Shown here: piece by piece, positions 52,760-64,000 of the stretch
How positions within the stretch are numbered: position 1 is the first letter of the stretch
Layout: each line of letters opens with the position of its first letter
Assembly: GCA_037127475.1 (NCBI GenBank)
Contig: CM073765.1
Location: 28,546,986-28,610,985 of the forward strand
DNA from: Arma custos
Lineage: Eukaryota > Arthropoda > Insecta > Hemiptera > Pentatomidae
Reading direction: 5' to 3'
DNA: 64,000 nucleotides
Translations under genes and position numbers: made by a program
Notes under the pieces: model-generated
The model's input: the letters and a program-made list of their open reading frames with translations, nothing else
What the model was told of the DNA's origin: nothing
Database searches by the model: none

Positions 52760-53940
52760 AAGTTTATGGACCTTACAGAAATAGCGAAAACACCAGCTTT
52801 CAATGAACAAAGGCCGATTTTCATAATTAAATTAAATGAAGTTCTGTGTTTGGAAAATTACTGCTCTTTAATAATATCTCTAACTATTAATATCTAAAAA
52901 CCAATATGTATTTAGTTGTGGTATTTATACTGGTGTGGTATATTAAATCAGTGTTCCCCAAATTTCTGATGTCGTCCCTTCTATAATTTCTAATGCTATG
53001 TACAATTTCAAAATATAAATTAATAAAATCAAAATAAAAGTACTTGGTAATGTTTCAATATATATACTTTTTAACTAATATTTTTATATATATTTTTAAA
53101 ATTGGTGTATCAATTAATGTAGAAGAGCCACAGCTAAAAATACGCATAAAAAACTATTTCAGATGTGAGCGGAAAAATTCCAAAGCACAAAGCCTTAAGT
53201 CTCTAAAGTGAAAACATGAAATAAAAATACATGTCGATATTTATTTTCTTTGCTATTATTCTCTTTTTGTCCTGAAGATGCCTGAATTGAGGAAATATGG
53301 AGAGGTATGAGTTTTGCTCTTCTATATCAACACTTTACTGTCCGCACATGTATGCAGTCGAATGTCGCCTTGGGCCGGTAGTATTCTTGAAGAATTGATT
53401 TTAAAAAACTTTATGTAAATTCATAAAAAAATTAAAGATGTGCAAATAAAAACTTAAACAACACATTTACCTATTTGTAACGGTATTTGTCAAATCTAAC
53501 ACATAAATTATCTAGGTTTTCTAATTTTATTCGCATAACAAACATGATAATCCCTTTGTACATCCATTTTTATTCCCAAATACGATTGATATTCAGATGT
53601 CCATATATATGAAGCGCCAATATATGAAGCGAGTGAATTACAGCTCAACTTATTAAATATAAAGAAAGTTTATTTGTCCTTTTTTTTTCTAAAATTTCAG
53701 AAGTCCATTATATACATTTTCTTTTCCATCCCTTATCTCACCTGTTCTGATCTGTAATAATTTTTTTTAAAATTAGTTTTATTTAAAAAAATTAAATTAA
53801 AGCAGGAAATAAAACAATGATTATCTAAAATCAAAGACATGATTGCGCTCATAAATCATCGCCCAGAAATTGTGTAGCGGCCAAAACTATCGTCGGTAGC
53901 ATCACACGCATGTGTGAGCAGACGCTAAAGTGTTAATATA
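52760..53940. other. AT-rich stretch, no recognised gene
   Basis: Nothing supportable. The 92-codon plus-strand frame at 53944-54222 is hydrophobic and low-complexity. It lacks a recognisable domain and I do not call it. Confidence 0.3.
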
Positions 53941-54594
53941 TATTTGTGGATTAGCGGTATATCCACTGGTTTCATGATAATATCCTTTTTATCTTGTACT
54001 TTTACTTTCCTTTTTGAAGTTTGTTTCTTGTCTTCTGATTTTGTGATCAGTTATTTTATTAATTTTCTTATGCGGTTCTCAGAAGTTGGGTGTGTGTATT
54101 TTCTATTTTTGTTTAAAATTTCCCATCTGTTGTCCTGCAACCTTTCTTATGTTCCAGTAGTTGCAAATTGGCCTTGGTGGTGGTGGGATGTTAACTCTGG
54201 TTGGTGCCTTGCTGCATTTTGAGATTGGGATGTGCTTTAGTTATTTATTTCTATAAATAAATATAAATGAAGTTATGATAAAAGATTATCATAATTTGGT
54301 GTTGGTTAATAATTTTAATCTGGTAGGAAGTTTCGCATTTTAAAATAATCTTTAGCAAGTACTTGATAGCGAGCCGATGCGGTGTCAGTTCTCCTTAAAG
54401 ATTCCTGCCCTATTTTTCATCATTCATGTTCTTTGTTTACTCTTAATTATTTTGAAATATTTTGTATATTGTATCTTAATGAATGCAAAGGATGAAAGGA
54501 TATGAATGATAGATCTCCTTGAATGACTTGAAACAAGATTGAAGAATTGCTACTTGGTAAATTTCTTCCTCATGCCTGTTTATTTTATTGCATT

Positions 54595-54915
54595 CAATGG
54601 TATTACATTTAACAACATTTTTCATCATTCATTTATTTGTTTTATCCTAATTATTATGATATATTTGTGATACCATATCTTGATGAATTGATGTACAATT
54701 TTATATTTCACAAAATTTAACTAGTGAATCTTAAGTATCATCTTTTCTGTTCAGGTATAGTAAGACTGAGAAGCAGATGGTGCGATGAGATGTAGAAGGA
54801 TTGTAGAATGCTGGGGGGCTGCAACAGGATGAATGAGGTGTAGGACAGAGACAAACAAAGAAATATTACTCAGGAGGCCAAGGCTCGTCCAGAACTGTAG
54901 AACCAGGGAGTAACT
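54595..54915 (+). repeat. degenerate repeat unit 3 with RT-tail-like end
   Basis: The blocks repeat unit 2: TTTTTCATCATTCAT, TAGTGAATCTTAAGTATCATC, TTTTCTGTTCAGGTATAGTAAG and the tail GAGAAGCAGATGGTGCGATGAG...CCAGGGAGTAA. The downstream 54915-55100 block (ATCAGGATAACAATCTTGATA) is also shared with 50695-50760 and 55500-55560. Confidence 0.7.
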
Positions 54916-55144
54916 AATGTACTTATAAAATACATATTTCATTATTAGTTTATTGATACATTATTAGTTTTATATCAGGATAACAATCTTGATATACTTT
55001 CCATATTCCCGCACCTTTCCACTAGTATTTACAACAGATAAGGTTTTTTATTTATTTCATCATATCTTTCATATAATTCATTACTTTCCTTTATTTCTTT
55101 TAACATTTTAATTTTGAATATTATGCAAATGTAACATTATTTAT

Positions 55145-55600
55145 TATTAACAATATTTTTCATCATTCATATTATTTGTTTTATCTTGATTATTTTAATA
55201 TATTTTGTATTCCATATCTTTGGGATTGATGTGCAATTTTATATTTCAAAATGAAAATAGTGAATCTTAAATATCATCTTTTCTGTTCAGGCATAGTAAG
55301 AACGACAAGTAGATGGCGAGATGTAGGGGAAAGCGGTTGCAGAATTTTAGGAGTCCGCAACTAGATGGATGAGGCGCAGTACAGAGGCAAACAGAAGAGA
55401 ATTACGCAGGAGGCCTCCTTATAACGAGGATTACTTACAATAATTAAGTAAGTAATGTATATACAAAATACATTTCTTTATTAGTTTATTTATACAATTT
55501 TAGTTATATATTAGAATGACAATCTTGATACACTTTTCATATTCCTGCATTTTCCTCAAGTAGTTACCATAGCTAAGAGTTTTTATGTTTGAGTGGAAAA
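55145..55600 (+). repeat. degenerate repeat unit 4 with RT-tail-like end
   Basis: Same block order as unit 3, about 550 bp further on: ATTTTTCATCATTCATATT, TTTTCTGTTCAGGCATAGTAAG, TAGATGGCGAGATG, then the ACAATCTTGATACACTTTTC block. Units 3 and 4 are adjacent and so form a tandem pair. Confidence 0.7.
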
Positions 55601-55621
55601 TATTTGACTGGATAATTCTAA

Positions 55622-55731
55622 TGAAGGATTGAATTGGTCAGAGGGTGCAGTCAGAGATAACCCAAAATGAGTTCTGCTTATTCTGTGTTATCTTTGACTG
55701 CACTCCCTCACCAATTCAATCCATCATAAGA
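55622..55731. repeat. inverted repeat, ~40-bp arms
   Basis: GAAGGATTGAATTGGTCAGAGG...GCAGTCA is mirrored by TGACTGC...CCTCACCAATTCAATCC. The GACTGCACTCCC/GGGTGCAGTC end also occurs near 17330 and near 41620, so it belongs to a dispersed family I cannot name. Confidence 0.65.
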
Positions 55732-56439
55732 GTTTTTATATTTTTCACATAATGCATTATCTTTCTTTATTTCTTTTGGGATTTTTATTTTGACATTGCA
55801 TCCTCACTGTAAATGTTATTTGTCAAAATTCATCTACGGAAATACTTCAACCGTCTATATTAATATTATTTATTAACACTATTTTTCATCATTAATATTA
55901 TCTTAATTACTTTGGTATATTTTATACCATGTCTTTATTGTTGCAATTTATTACTGCTAAAATTGTTTGCTGTCATTTTTATTTTGTGGTTCTGGTACTG
56001 ACGCTGATATAATTTTATTTTAATGCTTAAGCCAAATTGTCAGTTCATAACTAAAATAAGTTTTTCTTATTAAAGTTTTTATTTAATATGTTATTATTCT
56101 TCAAGATTCCACTTGAAGAATTTTAGAATGTTTTAATAAAAATTTTCGAGGATAAACCACATGTTTAGACTTATTTTAAATTATGATTAATCTGAAAAAG
56201 GTGCCTCTAACCTAAGATGTAGAGTTAAATCTGATTCTAGTTAATAAAAAAATAAATATCTTAATCAGAGCCACTGATGGAATAAAAAAATATTAAGTAT
56301 TAATTATAATAATATGTGCTCTGAAAAAAATTGATAATAGTCTCCCGATTAGTATCTATTCAATTTATGCCAAATTAACATTACATGAGTTTGAATAAAC
56401 TGCAAGAAAGCTAAAAAAAATATTTTTTATTAAGTACTA

Positions 56440-56885
56440 GCGACACACCCCAGCTTTTCTCGGGTAATAAGGTATATTATGCCTACATAATTTGTCTGTG
56501 TAATGAATTTTTTTTTATATCACGTACCGGCCACTAAGGAACATGCCATGTGAATATCATTGGTTAGGCTTCTTTGGGAGTCTTTCTTCCCATCTCAGCT
56601 AATGTACGTTATTGTATAGAAATTATAAAAATAAAAACAAAACCAAATATTTCCTTATATACGAACTTATTATCTTGCATGTTTGATAATTACATGGGAT
56701 TAGGCAGCGTCTTCGGTGAAACCTATCTATATTCCAACCGATTTACACAAAACCTCAACAAATTATATACCTAAACCTTCCTGGTGAATCACTCTATCTA
56801 TTGGTGAAAACCGCATGAAAATCCGTGCAGTAGTGCACGAACAAATGCAGCCGAGGACTTTGTTTTATAATATGTATAGATATAG
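56440..56885 (+). repeat. arthropod-type interspersed repeat (ACTAGCGAC...TTTGTTTTATAATATGTATAGAT)
   Basis: The left edge is ACTAGCGACACACCCCAGC. The right end contains GTGAAAACCGCATGAAAATCC, GCAGTAGTGCACGAACAAATG and GGACTTTGTTTTATAATATG. These edge sequences recur in many arthropod genomes as an interspersed repeat of uncertain class. No coding capacity is seen; the 66-codon frame inside is not a gene. Confidence 0.5.
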
Positions 56886-57013
56886 TTTTTAAAGTATTCA
56901 CCTTATCTATTTATAACATAATTTAATTTTAATAATGCATTGAAATATTAGAATGATTTTAAAGTATGTTTTTTGACAATATTATCTTTCGTTTTTAGAA
57001 TATTTGAAAAAGA

Positions 57014-57360
57014 GGTATCGGTTCCTCGGGTTGTCCTTTTGAGTGAAGTCGCAACCAGTTATAACTTTTTGTTTCCTTTTTAATATTCTCAAAAATAAAA
57101 AATAATTGTATTACCGACTTTATACAGTGTCTGTTACTGATGGTATTCAGATTAAATAACCAACTTACAAATACTGTTTAGGTTATATCTTCTCTACTTC
57201 AAATTGTTTGTTGAAACATCCATTTCTTGATGAAATCACAACCAAAATATACATTTCCCATAATTAAACTCTTTTTACCGTTTATTTTTATTTTCAAAAA
57301 TATTAAAAAGGAAACAAATGAAAAGTTACAACTTGTTGTGATTTAACACAAAGCACATCT
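57014..57360. mobile_element. MITE family M1, copy 2, diverged
   Basis: The left end is GGTATCGGTTCCTCGGGTTG, then AACCAGTTATAACTTTTTG. The right part carries the inverted GAAAAGTTACAACTTG and, inside, TTTCTTGATGAAAT. The right terminus is eroded. Confidence 0.6.
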
Positions 57361-57840
57361 CAACCAACATCATAACATCATTTCTCTAACATCATGCCAT
57401 TGGCTTCACTTGCACTCAGTATTGTCACTGAACCCTGCATTTCCGTAATCCTTTGATAACCAGGTAAGGTCAATTCTGACCCATAGGACCTAACAATTTG
57501 CCCTCTTTAGTGCACAACTAAGAATGCACAAGAAAAAATGAATGGCACCATGGGTCAAATATTCCCCAGCTTGTCAATGAAGTATTAAATGACAACTATT
57601 TATGTAGTAATAGGAAAAGGGATAGAAAGCATGCAGAATTTGAAATAGAGTAATTTGTTTTATTATTTTATTTATTTACTAATCTGTTTTATTTGATATT
57701 ACTTTTATACAATTTGTGCTTTTTTTCTTAAGGAATAAATAATATATAATGAAGGGAAGAAGATGGTTCAGGTGTTGGTCAAAGAAATAATTTCTTATGA
57801 AATATTTATTTAATCTCAATTTAAGAAATTCTTTCTTTTA

Positions 57841-58075
57841 TGAAGTAAAAAACCATTATCCAGTCAGTTTTTCTTTTTTCTTTTTTACAAATACGTTTCG
57901 ACTCTTTTAATCATTTTCAATTTCTTAATTCCTTACTGGGATTTTCATAAAAAGTCTGTAATTTAACAATATAAAAATAATCAACAACAATAACAATAAA
58001 AGAGTCGAAACGTATTTGTAAAAAATAAAAAATAAAAACTGACTGGATAATGGTTTTTTACTTCATAAATTAAAT
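57841..58075. repeat. inverted repeat, ~67-bp arms, with TCGAAACGT motif
   Basis: The left arm TGAAGTAAAAAACCATTATCC...CAAATACGTTTCGACTC is mirrored on the right by GAGTCGAAACGTATTTG...GGATAATGGTTTTTTACTTCA. The loop is about 85 bp. TCGAAACGTC also occurs at 17281. It is possibly the end of a Penelope-like or other dispersed repeat. Confidence 0.75.
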
Positions 58076-58334
58076 ATTATATAATATAGTCCAGTGGAAT
58101 CCATATTACAATGAAATTCTTTCTTTAACCTCCATATATATACCGTCAACTAATATAATTCAAGATTGAGACACAAAAATTTTAATCGGCACTTACAATA
58201 AATAAGTTTGTCTTATTTAGTGTTTTTTTTAATGCACTTCCAGACTATCTATATCCCACATAATATAATTCAAAATAATATTTAATTAAATAATCATGTA
58301 AAAAAATATGTTTATATTTGTTATTATGTTACAG

Positions 58335-58459
58335 AAGTGATCTCAAAGCTTGGAAAGACATCGTGGAAGAAAACAGATCTTTTACAACAAATGGACACAG
58401 AGAAGACGCAAATTCATCCCATCGAGATGCTATCAGTCCATTTCTGATGTTATTTTAGA
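58335..58459 (+). other. candidate terminal exon of an unknown gene
   Basis: After ATGTTACAG a frame reads SDLKAWKDIVEENRSFTTNG...AISPFLMLF and stops. AATAAA-type signals are absent nearby. The base composition is less AT-rich than the flanks. It could be the last exon of a plus-strand gene, but no partner exon was found. Confidence 0.3.
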
Positions 58460-58499
58460 AAATTATATAACTAATGAGTAAACCAAGGTGTAATTTTAA

Positions 58500-59205
58500 T
58501 TTTGTTTATGTATATTTACTAAACTATAAATTAGATATGATGTACAATGTACTGTGATATGTTTTATCATTCTACATATTGTATACAGAATTGTAATTAT
58601 AACTTATATTCGTATTAAATTTTTGTTTTATTCACAAAATGTTTCATTTCCTCCCATCTTCTTACACAGTTCCTTGGAAACAATCCTCTTTCCTGCCAAC
58701 ATGAAAAGTTATAATTTTAATTTTGGCAGGACACCCACAAATGATTACAATGCTTACATAATTAAAAAAACAAAACATGGATCCTGATTAGAAATGTAGG
58801 GGATATAAACCTATATTTTTGCTGATTAAGCTATTTATGCATGAACATTTAAAGACAACCATAAATATAAGAAGGTAAGTAATATTAGATATATGTTAAC
58901 AAAAGCAAATTGGAGGCTGCCATAATTTAAAAAATATGTAATGTATTTTAGTAATTCAACGGAATACAGCAGTACTCAATATAAGGTCTAGTTCTTAATA
59001 ACAGAGCTAGTTCTCGATTAAAAAAAAAAAAGAACCAAGTATCATTAATAGAGCAAAGTTTTGCTTAAAGAGATGAACAATAATAAGAATTATTATTTTT
59101 AAAAGAGCAATACTGATTATTAGAGAGAAGCACTTCTAAAAAAGCGTATTAAATAATCGTTCCTAAAAGTACCAATATCATCTTGGAAAAATGATTTCCT
59201 AAAAA
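58500..59205. other. AT-rich stretch, no recognised gene
   Basis: Nothing supportable beyond a low-complexity 77-codon frame at 58554-58787. Confidence 0.3.
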
Positions 59206-59217
59206 TACCATCATCTG

Positions 59218-59625
59218 GACTCCCGGCTCGTAGTTTTAAAAATTTCCGCTAGAGCGCAGCACCTCCCAGACCCCTTAAATAACAGTTTCTAAAACAATCA
59301 ACAGATCGCAGCACTGTCGCCTAGTCCGGCTAGTAGTTCAAAAATTTTCCGCTAGAGCGCAGCACCTCCCAGGCCTTGAATATTAGTTTCTAAAACTACC
59401 GATAGATGGCAGCACTATCCAGCGCCTCTGAAAAGTGAGCTCCTGTTACCTCCTACTCTCCTAATACAAATCGAAGAATTTCTCGCTAAAACGGCTAGGC
59501 GGGAGTGTCGTTCTGAAAAGTGAGCTCCTGTTACCTCCTACTCTCCTGGTACAAATCGAAGAATTTCTCGGTAAATAGCGATCGCCGTGGAATGTGAGCT
59601 CCTGTTAGCTCCTAATATACTGATA
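59218..59625. repeat. compound tandem repeat: 2 x ~104 bp then 3 x ~80 bp
   Basis: The first unit recurs at about 59225 and 59329 (CCGGCT(C)GTAGTT...TTTCCGCTAGAGCGCAGCACC). The second recurs at about 59428, 59512 and 59590 (GTGAGCTCCTGTTA(C/G)CTCCTA, TACAAATCGAAGAATTTCTCG). The array is markedly GC-richer than its surroundings. GATAGATGGCAGCACT separates the two arrays. No coding or known repeat family is recognised. Confidence 0.8.
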
Positions 59626-60172
59626 CAAAATAAAGATTTTCAACCCTGAATCTTGGACTTTCACTTTCTTTTTATAACTATTTCAACTATGCATTCTTGA
59701 TATTCCATTGCTGCTTTATCAGTATGCATCTCAGTATTTTATTATTTTAACGGTTTTATATGAAACAATACTTACTAAATATTGATATTTTATCTAGAAC
59801 AGAGGCATAATCCTATCTCACAAATAAATTTATCTTGGGACAAATTCTGATTTATTGAAGATAAAATTTTCTTTAGAATGAAAATATCTCAAGGAAAATC
59901 AAACTCTTCTGTAACCTCTATAAAGTTTATATTTCTCATTTAACCTTCAGATGAAATTCTTTTAAGATAAAAACGAATTTTATCTGTAGAAGAAGAAGCA
60001 GGGGTAGATGAAATTATAACAAATAAATAAATAAAATAATTTATTTCAACACAATGTACATTTTGGTATAGCATATATTAAAAAAATTATCACTTATTGG
60101 TTACAATAAAATTAACAATAAAAAATAATACATAATATTATGCAACATCAATTATTTTGTAATTAAAGAATT

Positions 60173-60558
60173 GGTACATGTTCTGCAGGTTTGGCACTTC
60201 GAGTTGAGTTACAAGTTTTCACTGTTTATTTGTTTCCTTTTTAATATTCTCCAAAAATAAAAATTATCGTGATGAATAGTTTGGAAAAAAGAATCTAATT
60301 ATGAGAAATGTTTAGATTTCGGTAATCATTTCAACAAGAAATAAACATTTTGAAGAATAGATGATATGTGTTAGTCGAAACATTGATTTCTTTTTGAAAT
60401 GATTCTCAAAATCTACACATTTCTCATATTTACATTCTTTTTTCCTTACTAAAACTCACGATAATTTGTATTTAGAAAAATATAAAAAAAAAAAAACGAA
60501 TGTATAGTTAAAACATGTTGTAACTTACCTCGAAGCGATAACCTGCGGAACTGATACC
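60173..60558. mobile_element. hAT-type MITE family M1, complete copy with perfect 8-bp target duplication
   Basis: The 386-bp element is bounded by GGTACATGTTCTGCAGGTT and, on the complement, GGTATCAGTTCCGCAGGTT. AAAGAATT flanks it at 60165-60172 and 60559-60566. An 8-bp duplication with inverted termini points to hAT transposase mobilisation. The interior has inverted AAATGTTTAGATTTCGG / AAAATCTACACATTT stretches and no ORF. Confidence 0.85.
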
Positions 60559-60724
60559 AAAGAATTAACATAAAAGGTAGAAATTACAGAAATGATTTCA
60601 TTTTACATAATATTTTAAATATAGTCTCAATATTATCATCATCAATTTTTTCAGAACAATGAAACAAACTAAGTATTACAATATCTATTAATACATTACA
60701 AGTATTTATTAACATTTATAAGCA

Positions 60725-61963
60725 TTATGGCCTTCTGGATTGCCTGGTCCCTCTTTGAAGCGCAGAATACTCCCTAAACTTAGAAGTGATCTTCAGCTGT
60801 GTAGTTCTGTTCATGAAGGCGAAAAAAAAGGTGTGCGTAAGGTCCTGTAAAAAAAATAAATAAATCAAATTATTAAATTAAATCATGAAATTATAAGGAA
60901 TCAAACATTTTATATGAGAGTCTGAAAAGTCAAAGGGATACAAAAGATTTAATAAAACATTTGTGAAAACATATTCTAAATTAAAAAAAAAATTTATAAA
61001 GTCAAAAATTATAATAATAATATTACTTTTACTATCCTTAATATTAATATTGAGTTTAGATAACACTACTATATATAACTTGGATAATTGACTAACATTG
61101 ATTTTATTATTATTGATATAAGAATCAACTACCTGGATCCTTACTTAAGATTATCTTTCAAAAAAAGTCACATTTACCCCTTGACCTCTCATCATTTTAT
61201 AAATTTTATAATATTAAACAAATATTCATAATATGAAATATATTATATCTTTAAATACAGAAAAAAATATATAAAAATACAAAATTCAAAATAGGAATAA
61301 AATAATTTTAAGGATATGCGTGGACAATTTCCGAAGAAGCCTAAAATATCCAAAATAACAGGAAACAAAAATAAATATCTTTCAAGAGACAGGCGTTTAT
61401 GTTTCTATTATTTTAGAGACTTAAGCCTTCTTGTTTAGAATTTTGCCACTTTTGTCTTATCAAATTCATACTGTCGGTAGAAGTGCGAAACTGCATAAGT
61501 GTAAAATCCCAAATTTTGAAAGAAAGAAAAAAAAAATCACTATAATGAGGTTTCTTTTTTTTTTTTTTAAGTGATGTATTAGAGCAAGTGATATATCATC
61601 GAGGAGAATCAATTAAAAATTGCTATTTGAGATTGAAATTTATAAAAAAATAAAATTACAACCAATTTTTACTTATGTTGAACGATAGAACAAAAATTTA
61701 TCAATTTATTATTATAAATTCCTCTAAACTAATAATTTCTAAGAAATATTTACTTTTTCTAAACTCACCTCTTGCTTAGATGAATAGATTGTTGGACCAT
61801 GTGCCTCTTGATCAAGCAGCACCATACAGGAAGATGTATCGGCCTTCGAGGGATCTTCGTGGACAACTTCCCCTACAACTCTAAAGTGGTAATTATCCTT
61901 ACCACCGTTAGCGTAGCCAAGAGTTGAGTTGAGATTCATCAACAGATGATGTGCACCCCAAGC
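60725..61963 (-). CDS. unrecognised gene, two 3'-terminal exons
   Basis: The exon 61769-61963 (CAG acceptor, GAG|GTGAGT donor, 195 nt) reads WGAHHLLMNLNSTLGYANGG, then YHFRVVGEVVHEDPSKADTS and LDQEAHGPTIYSSKQE. It joins in phase 0 to 60725-60844 (ACAG acceptor), which reads DLTHTFFFAFMNRTTQLKIT...GTRQSRRP and stops. Splice sites, phase and codon use support a real gene. Upstream exons lie further right or beyond the window. Asn-X-Ser/Thr sites (NST, NRT) would suit a secreted or lumenal protein. I do not recognise the family. Confidence 0.6.
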
Positions 61964-63860
61964 CTGAAAAATAAAAATATATATTATTTTAAAGAAAATA
62001 TAATTAAGAATACATTATTTTCTAATTACCAATTTTTTTTTTCTGCACAACAGCAAATGTGAAATCCTATCGACCAGCCAAAAGAATCCTATTTAAACAT
62101 TACTTCAAACTTATATATTTAGATCAACAAATGCAAAATTCTGATAGAAAACTTTAGGAGTTGATCGTTTATATCAACTCAGAATGCACAATATATAAAT
62201 AATATAAATAATATATACAATATATAAATAATTGCTTAATTCTAATTAATTAATATATCCCAATCACCATCATTAAAATCTTTAATGTTCATTAATACCT
62301 TTGAATTAATAAAATACTTCATCAATAAAAATACTAAGTATTGAAAGTGAAAAACAGGTGTGAAAATACTGTTGCTAGTGCGTACCATCAAACATGTTTC
62401 ACCTATCCCATTATATGTTGTTTTGGGCCTTATAGATGATTAAATGAATTTTATATCAATTATCAACCCTTAAGCAATTGCTGCAGATCCAAAATGATAA
62501 TATGTTTTTTTCACAATCAATATTTTGCACTCAGCGACATTATAAAATACATCTTACATAAAGTAATCATGAATCAGCAAGTTTAGTGATCACAAAGGGG
62601 AACATTAGACAAGGAGTTTACGTACAGACAATTAATAATAAAAATAGTACGTATATTATGCAAGTGCTCTCTCAATGACTAAAAATTATTATGACTATTA
62701 ATAAATATTATGATTAAAAATAAATTTTAGGTATAGAAATTTTACCTAAAGTTTTTCATGATTGGTCCATAAAATGCTATTCCAAAAAAAATTGTCGTTA
62801 CAACAAACAGAAGTGCAGAGGTTGATTTATTAATTCATTTTAATATAATGTTATACTATTTGTTTCATATGTCTAAATGAGCAGGATATCTTTGTCTCAA
62901 GGGTATGGGAATCAATGACGAACTAACACACTAATAAGAACAAACTATTTATTATTACCATGTGCAAATAAGTTGTATTAACACATTGTGGCCAAGTATT
63001 TTATGCCGAAGAGGGTAATTTATTAAAAAATTGTCTTGAATTTTAGTGTCATAAAAAATAACTTTCAATTTAAAACGCTTTAATTTTTTTATTAAACTTT
63101 TATTTTCTTAACTTGGAATGAATTCTTCTTCGTAATTATAAAAAATAAAGGCACTTTGATCTTACCAACATTCTATATTGTTTATTATTTTGTGTATGTT
63201 CGTACTTTGCAATGCTAAGTATGAGAAAGGACACCAACATCAGTAACCCTTGTAGCTTTATTTCACTCATTCTAACATTCACCTATAAACAATGTATAAC
63301 CTGCGTAAGACGTGCGCTCTACTCACAGTTTGCAAAAAACATATTTTTACAAGATCTGACCACAATGTGTTAACAATAAATAAGTTGAATACATCAGTGT
63401 GTTAATTATTCACTGAACAATTTCTTAATCAAATTAAAAACTATGGTCAAACATAAACATTAAAAAGAATGTTTATTCAATTAACCAAGTAGACTCAGAT
63501 CAGATTTTTTCTGGTTTTTAGATTTTACTTAATGTTTATAATTACTTTAAAACTAAAACATTTGTGTATCAATTATTTTTTACCCAAAGTAGTGTATTGT
63601 TAAAAAAAATATTAGTATTACGAATTCCTTTATCTTTAGGTTTTACCTCATATACTATTTTATGGATAAAGAGTCTGCTAAAGACAAGGAGTCCACCTAT
63701 AGCACACTAATGACAACCAGTGAATGTGATAAGTGTAAACTAACAAAGAAATTAAAATTGTATCTATTCAAAAAACACCTGATAGCAGAACTTACTATTA
63801 AAGCTTACCTAAATTACTGTTTCCTCTATCTGGATATCCTCTCAGAGTCAGTGTGTCAGT
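61964..63860. other. probable intron of the minus-strand gene; no recognised exon
   Basis: AT-rich, with no RNA gene or transposon recognised. Upstream exons of the gene ending at 60725 were looked for on the minus strand and not found. Confidence 0.3.
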
Positions 63861-63868
63861 GTGTGTGA

Positions 63869-64000
63869 ATGATTGCTCGTTTTGATGATAAGAGAATCAT
63901 CTTCAATTCCTGTAGACTCAAGCAACGAGATGATACTGTTTATTGCTCAGTTGAATTCTGCAATTTCATCAAGGGCTACCAGGACCTTACCAGCGTGATG
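63869..64000 (+). other. open frame at the right edge, unknown
   Basis: From the ATG at 63869 the frame stays open for 44 codons to the window end and reads FDDKRIIFNSCRLKQRDD, then EFCNFIKGYQDLTSVM. The stretch is less AT-rich than its flank, so it may be an exon or retroelement coding. There is no family match by eye. Confidence 0.25.

Noticed and set aside
53944..54222. 92-codon hydrophobic ORF as a membrane protein gene
   Set aside because: Composition follows local T-richness, there are no splice or conservation cues, and no recognisable domain.
1..64000. CRISPR array, bacterial operon or rRNA
   Set aside because: No regularly spaced short repeats, no Shine-Dalgarno-linked gene clusters and no rRNA-like stretches were seen. 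Spliced exons and retroelements make a bacterial origin untenable.

Overview
The window is eukaryotic nuclear DNA, almost certainly from an insect. It is AT-rich and has spliced genes with GT-AG introns. It carries Jockey-type and endonuclease-RT LINEs, Ty3/Gypsy LTR elements, hAT, piggyBac and pogo relatives, and tRNA-derived SINEs. Host exons resemble ABCC/MRP, ORC1, Flightless-I and SLC16 genes. I favour a hemipteran-like insect, but the sequence does not prove the order.

Layout: 1-3034 is a Jockey-clade LINE on the minus strand with an open ORF2 running off the left edge and a 5'-truncated gag. 3614-6104 holds a SINE with a 12-bp target duplication and an interrupted hAT transposase. 6411-8164 has a dispersed repeat, a three-copy tandem repeat and ORC1-like exons. 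8401-10424 holds a second SINE, a 0.5-kb palindrome carrying an integrase fragment, and Flightless-I-like exons. 10914-17054 is the best host gene: ten in-frame exons of an ABCC transporter on the minus strand. Its introns carry LINE fragments, including a 923-bp insertion with poly(A) and a perfect 14-bp target duplication.

17377-29875 is a transposon field: a piggyBac relic with TTAA ends, SINE copies, a tandem tRNA-like repeat, an endonuclease-RT relic, a second Jockey copy split by a SINE, an 850-bp solo LTR with a 5-bp target duplication, and RT and integrase scraps.

29997-39707 is the centrepiece: two young Gypsy-type elements, head to tail, each flanked on both sides by (TA)n. Element A (5.5 kb) has gag and pol in the same reading frame with one UGA between them. 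Element B (4.1 kb) has an internal deletion that joins gag in frame to RT, giving one 1,113-codon ORF. The LTR pairs are identical or nearly so. A different solo LTR (41983-42691) also sits inside (TA)n.

43801-44353 has two exons of a monocarboxylate transporter. From 45 kb rightward the window is mostly degenerate repeats: a gag-like relic, a perfect 96-nt (TA)n hairpin, an hAT-type MITE family (one copy with a perfect 8-bp target duplication), repeated RT-tail units, a pogo relic and a compound tandem repeat near 59.2-59.6 kb. Two minus-strand exons of an unrecognised gene lie at 60725-61963.

The host genes do not form a pathway. They are separate genes or fragments in a transposon-rich region, and several (ORC1, Flightless-I, SLC16) are visibly incomplete.
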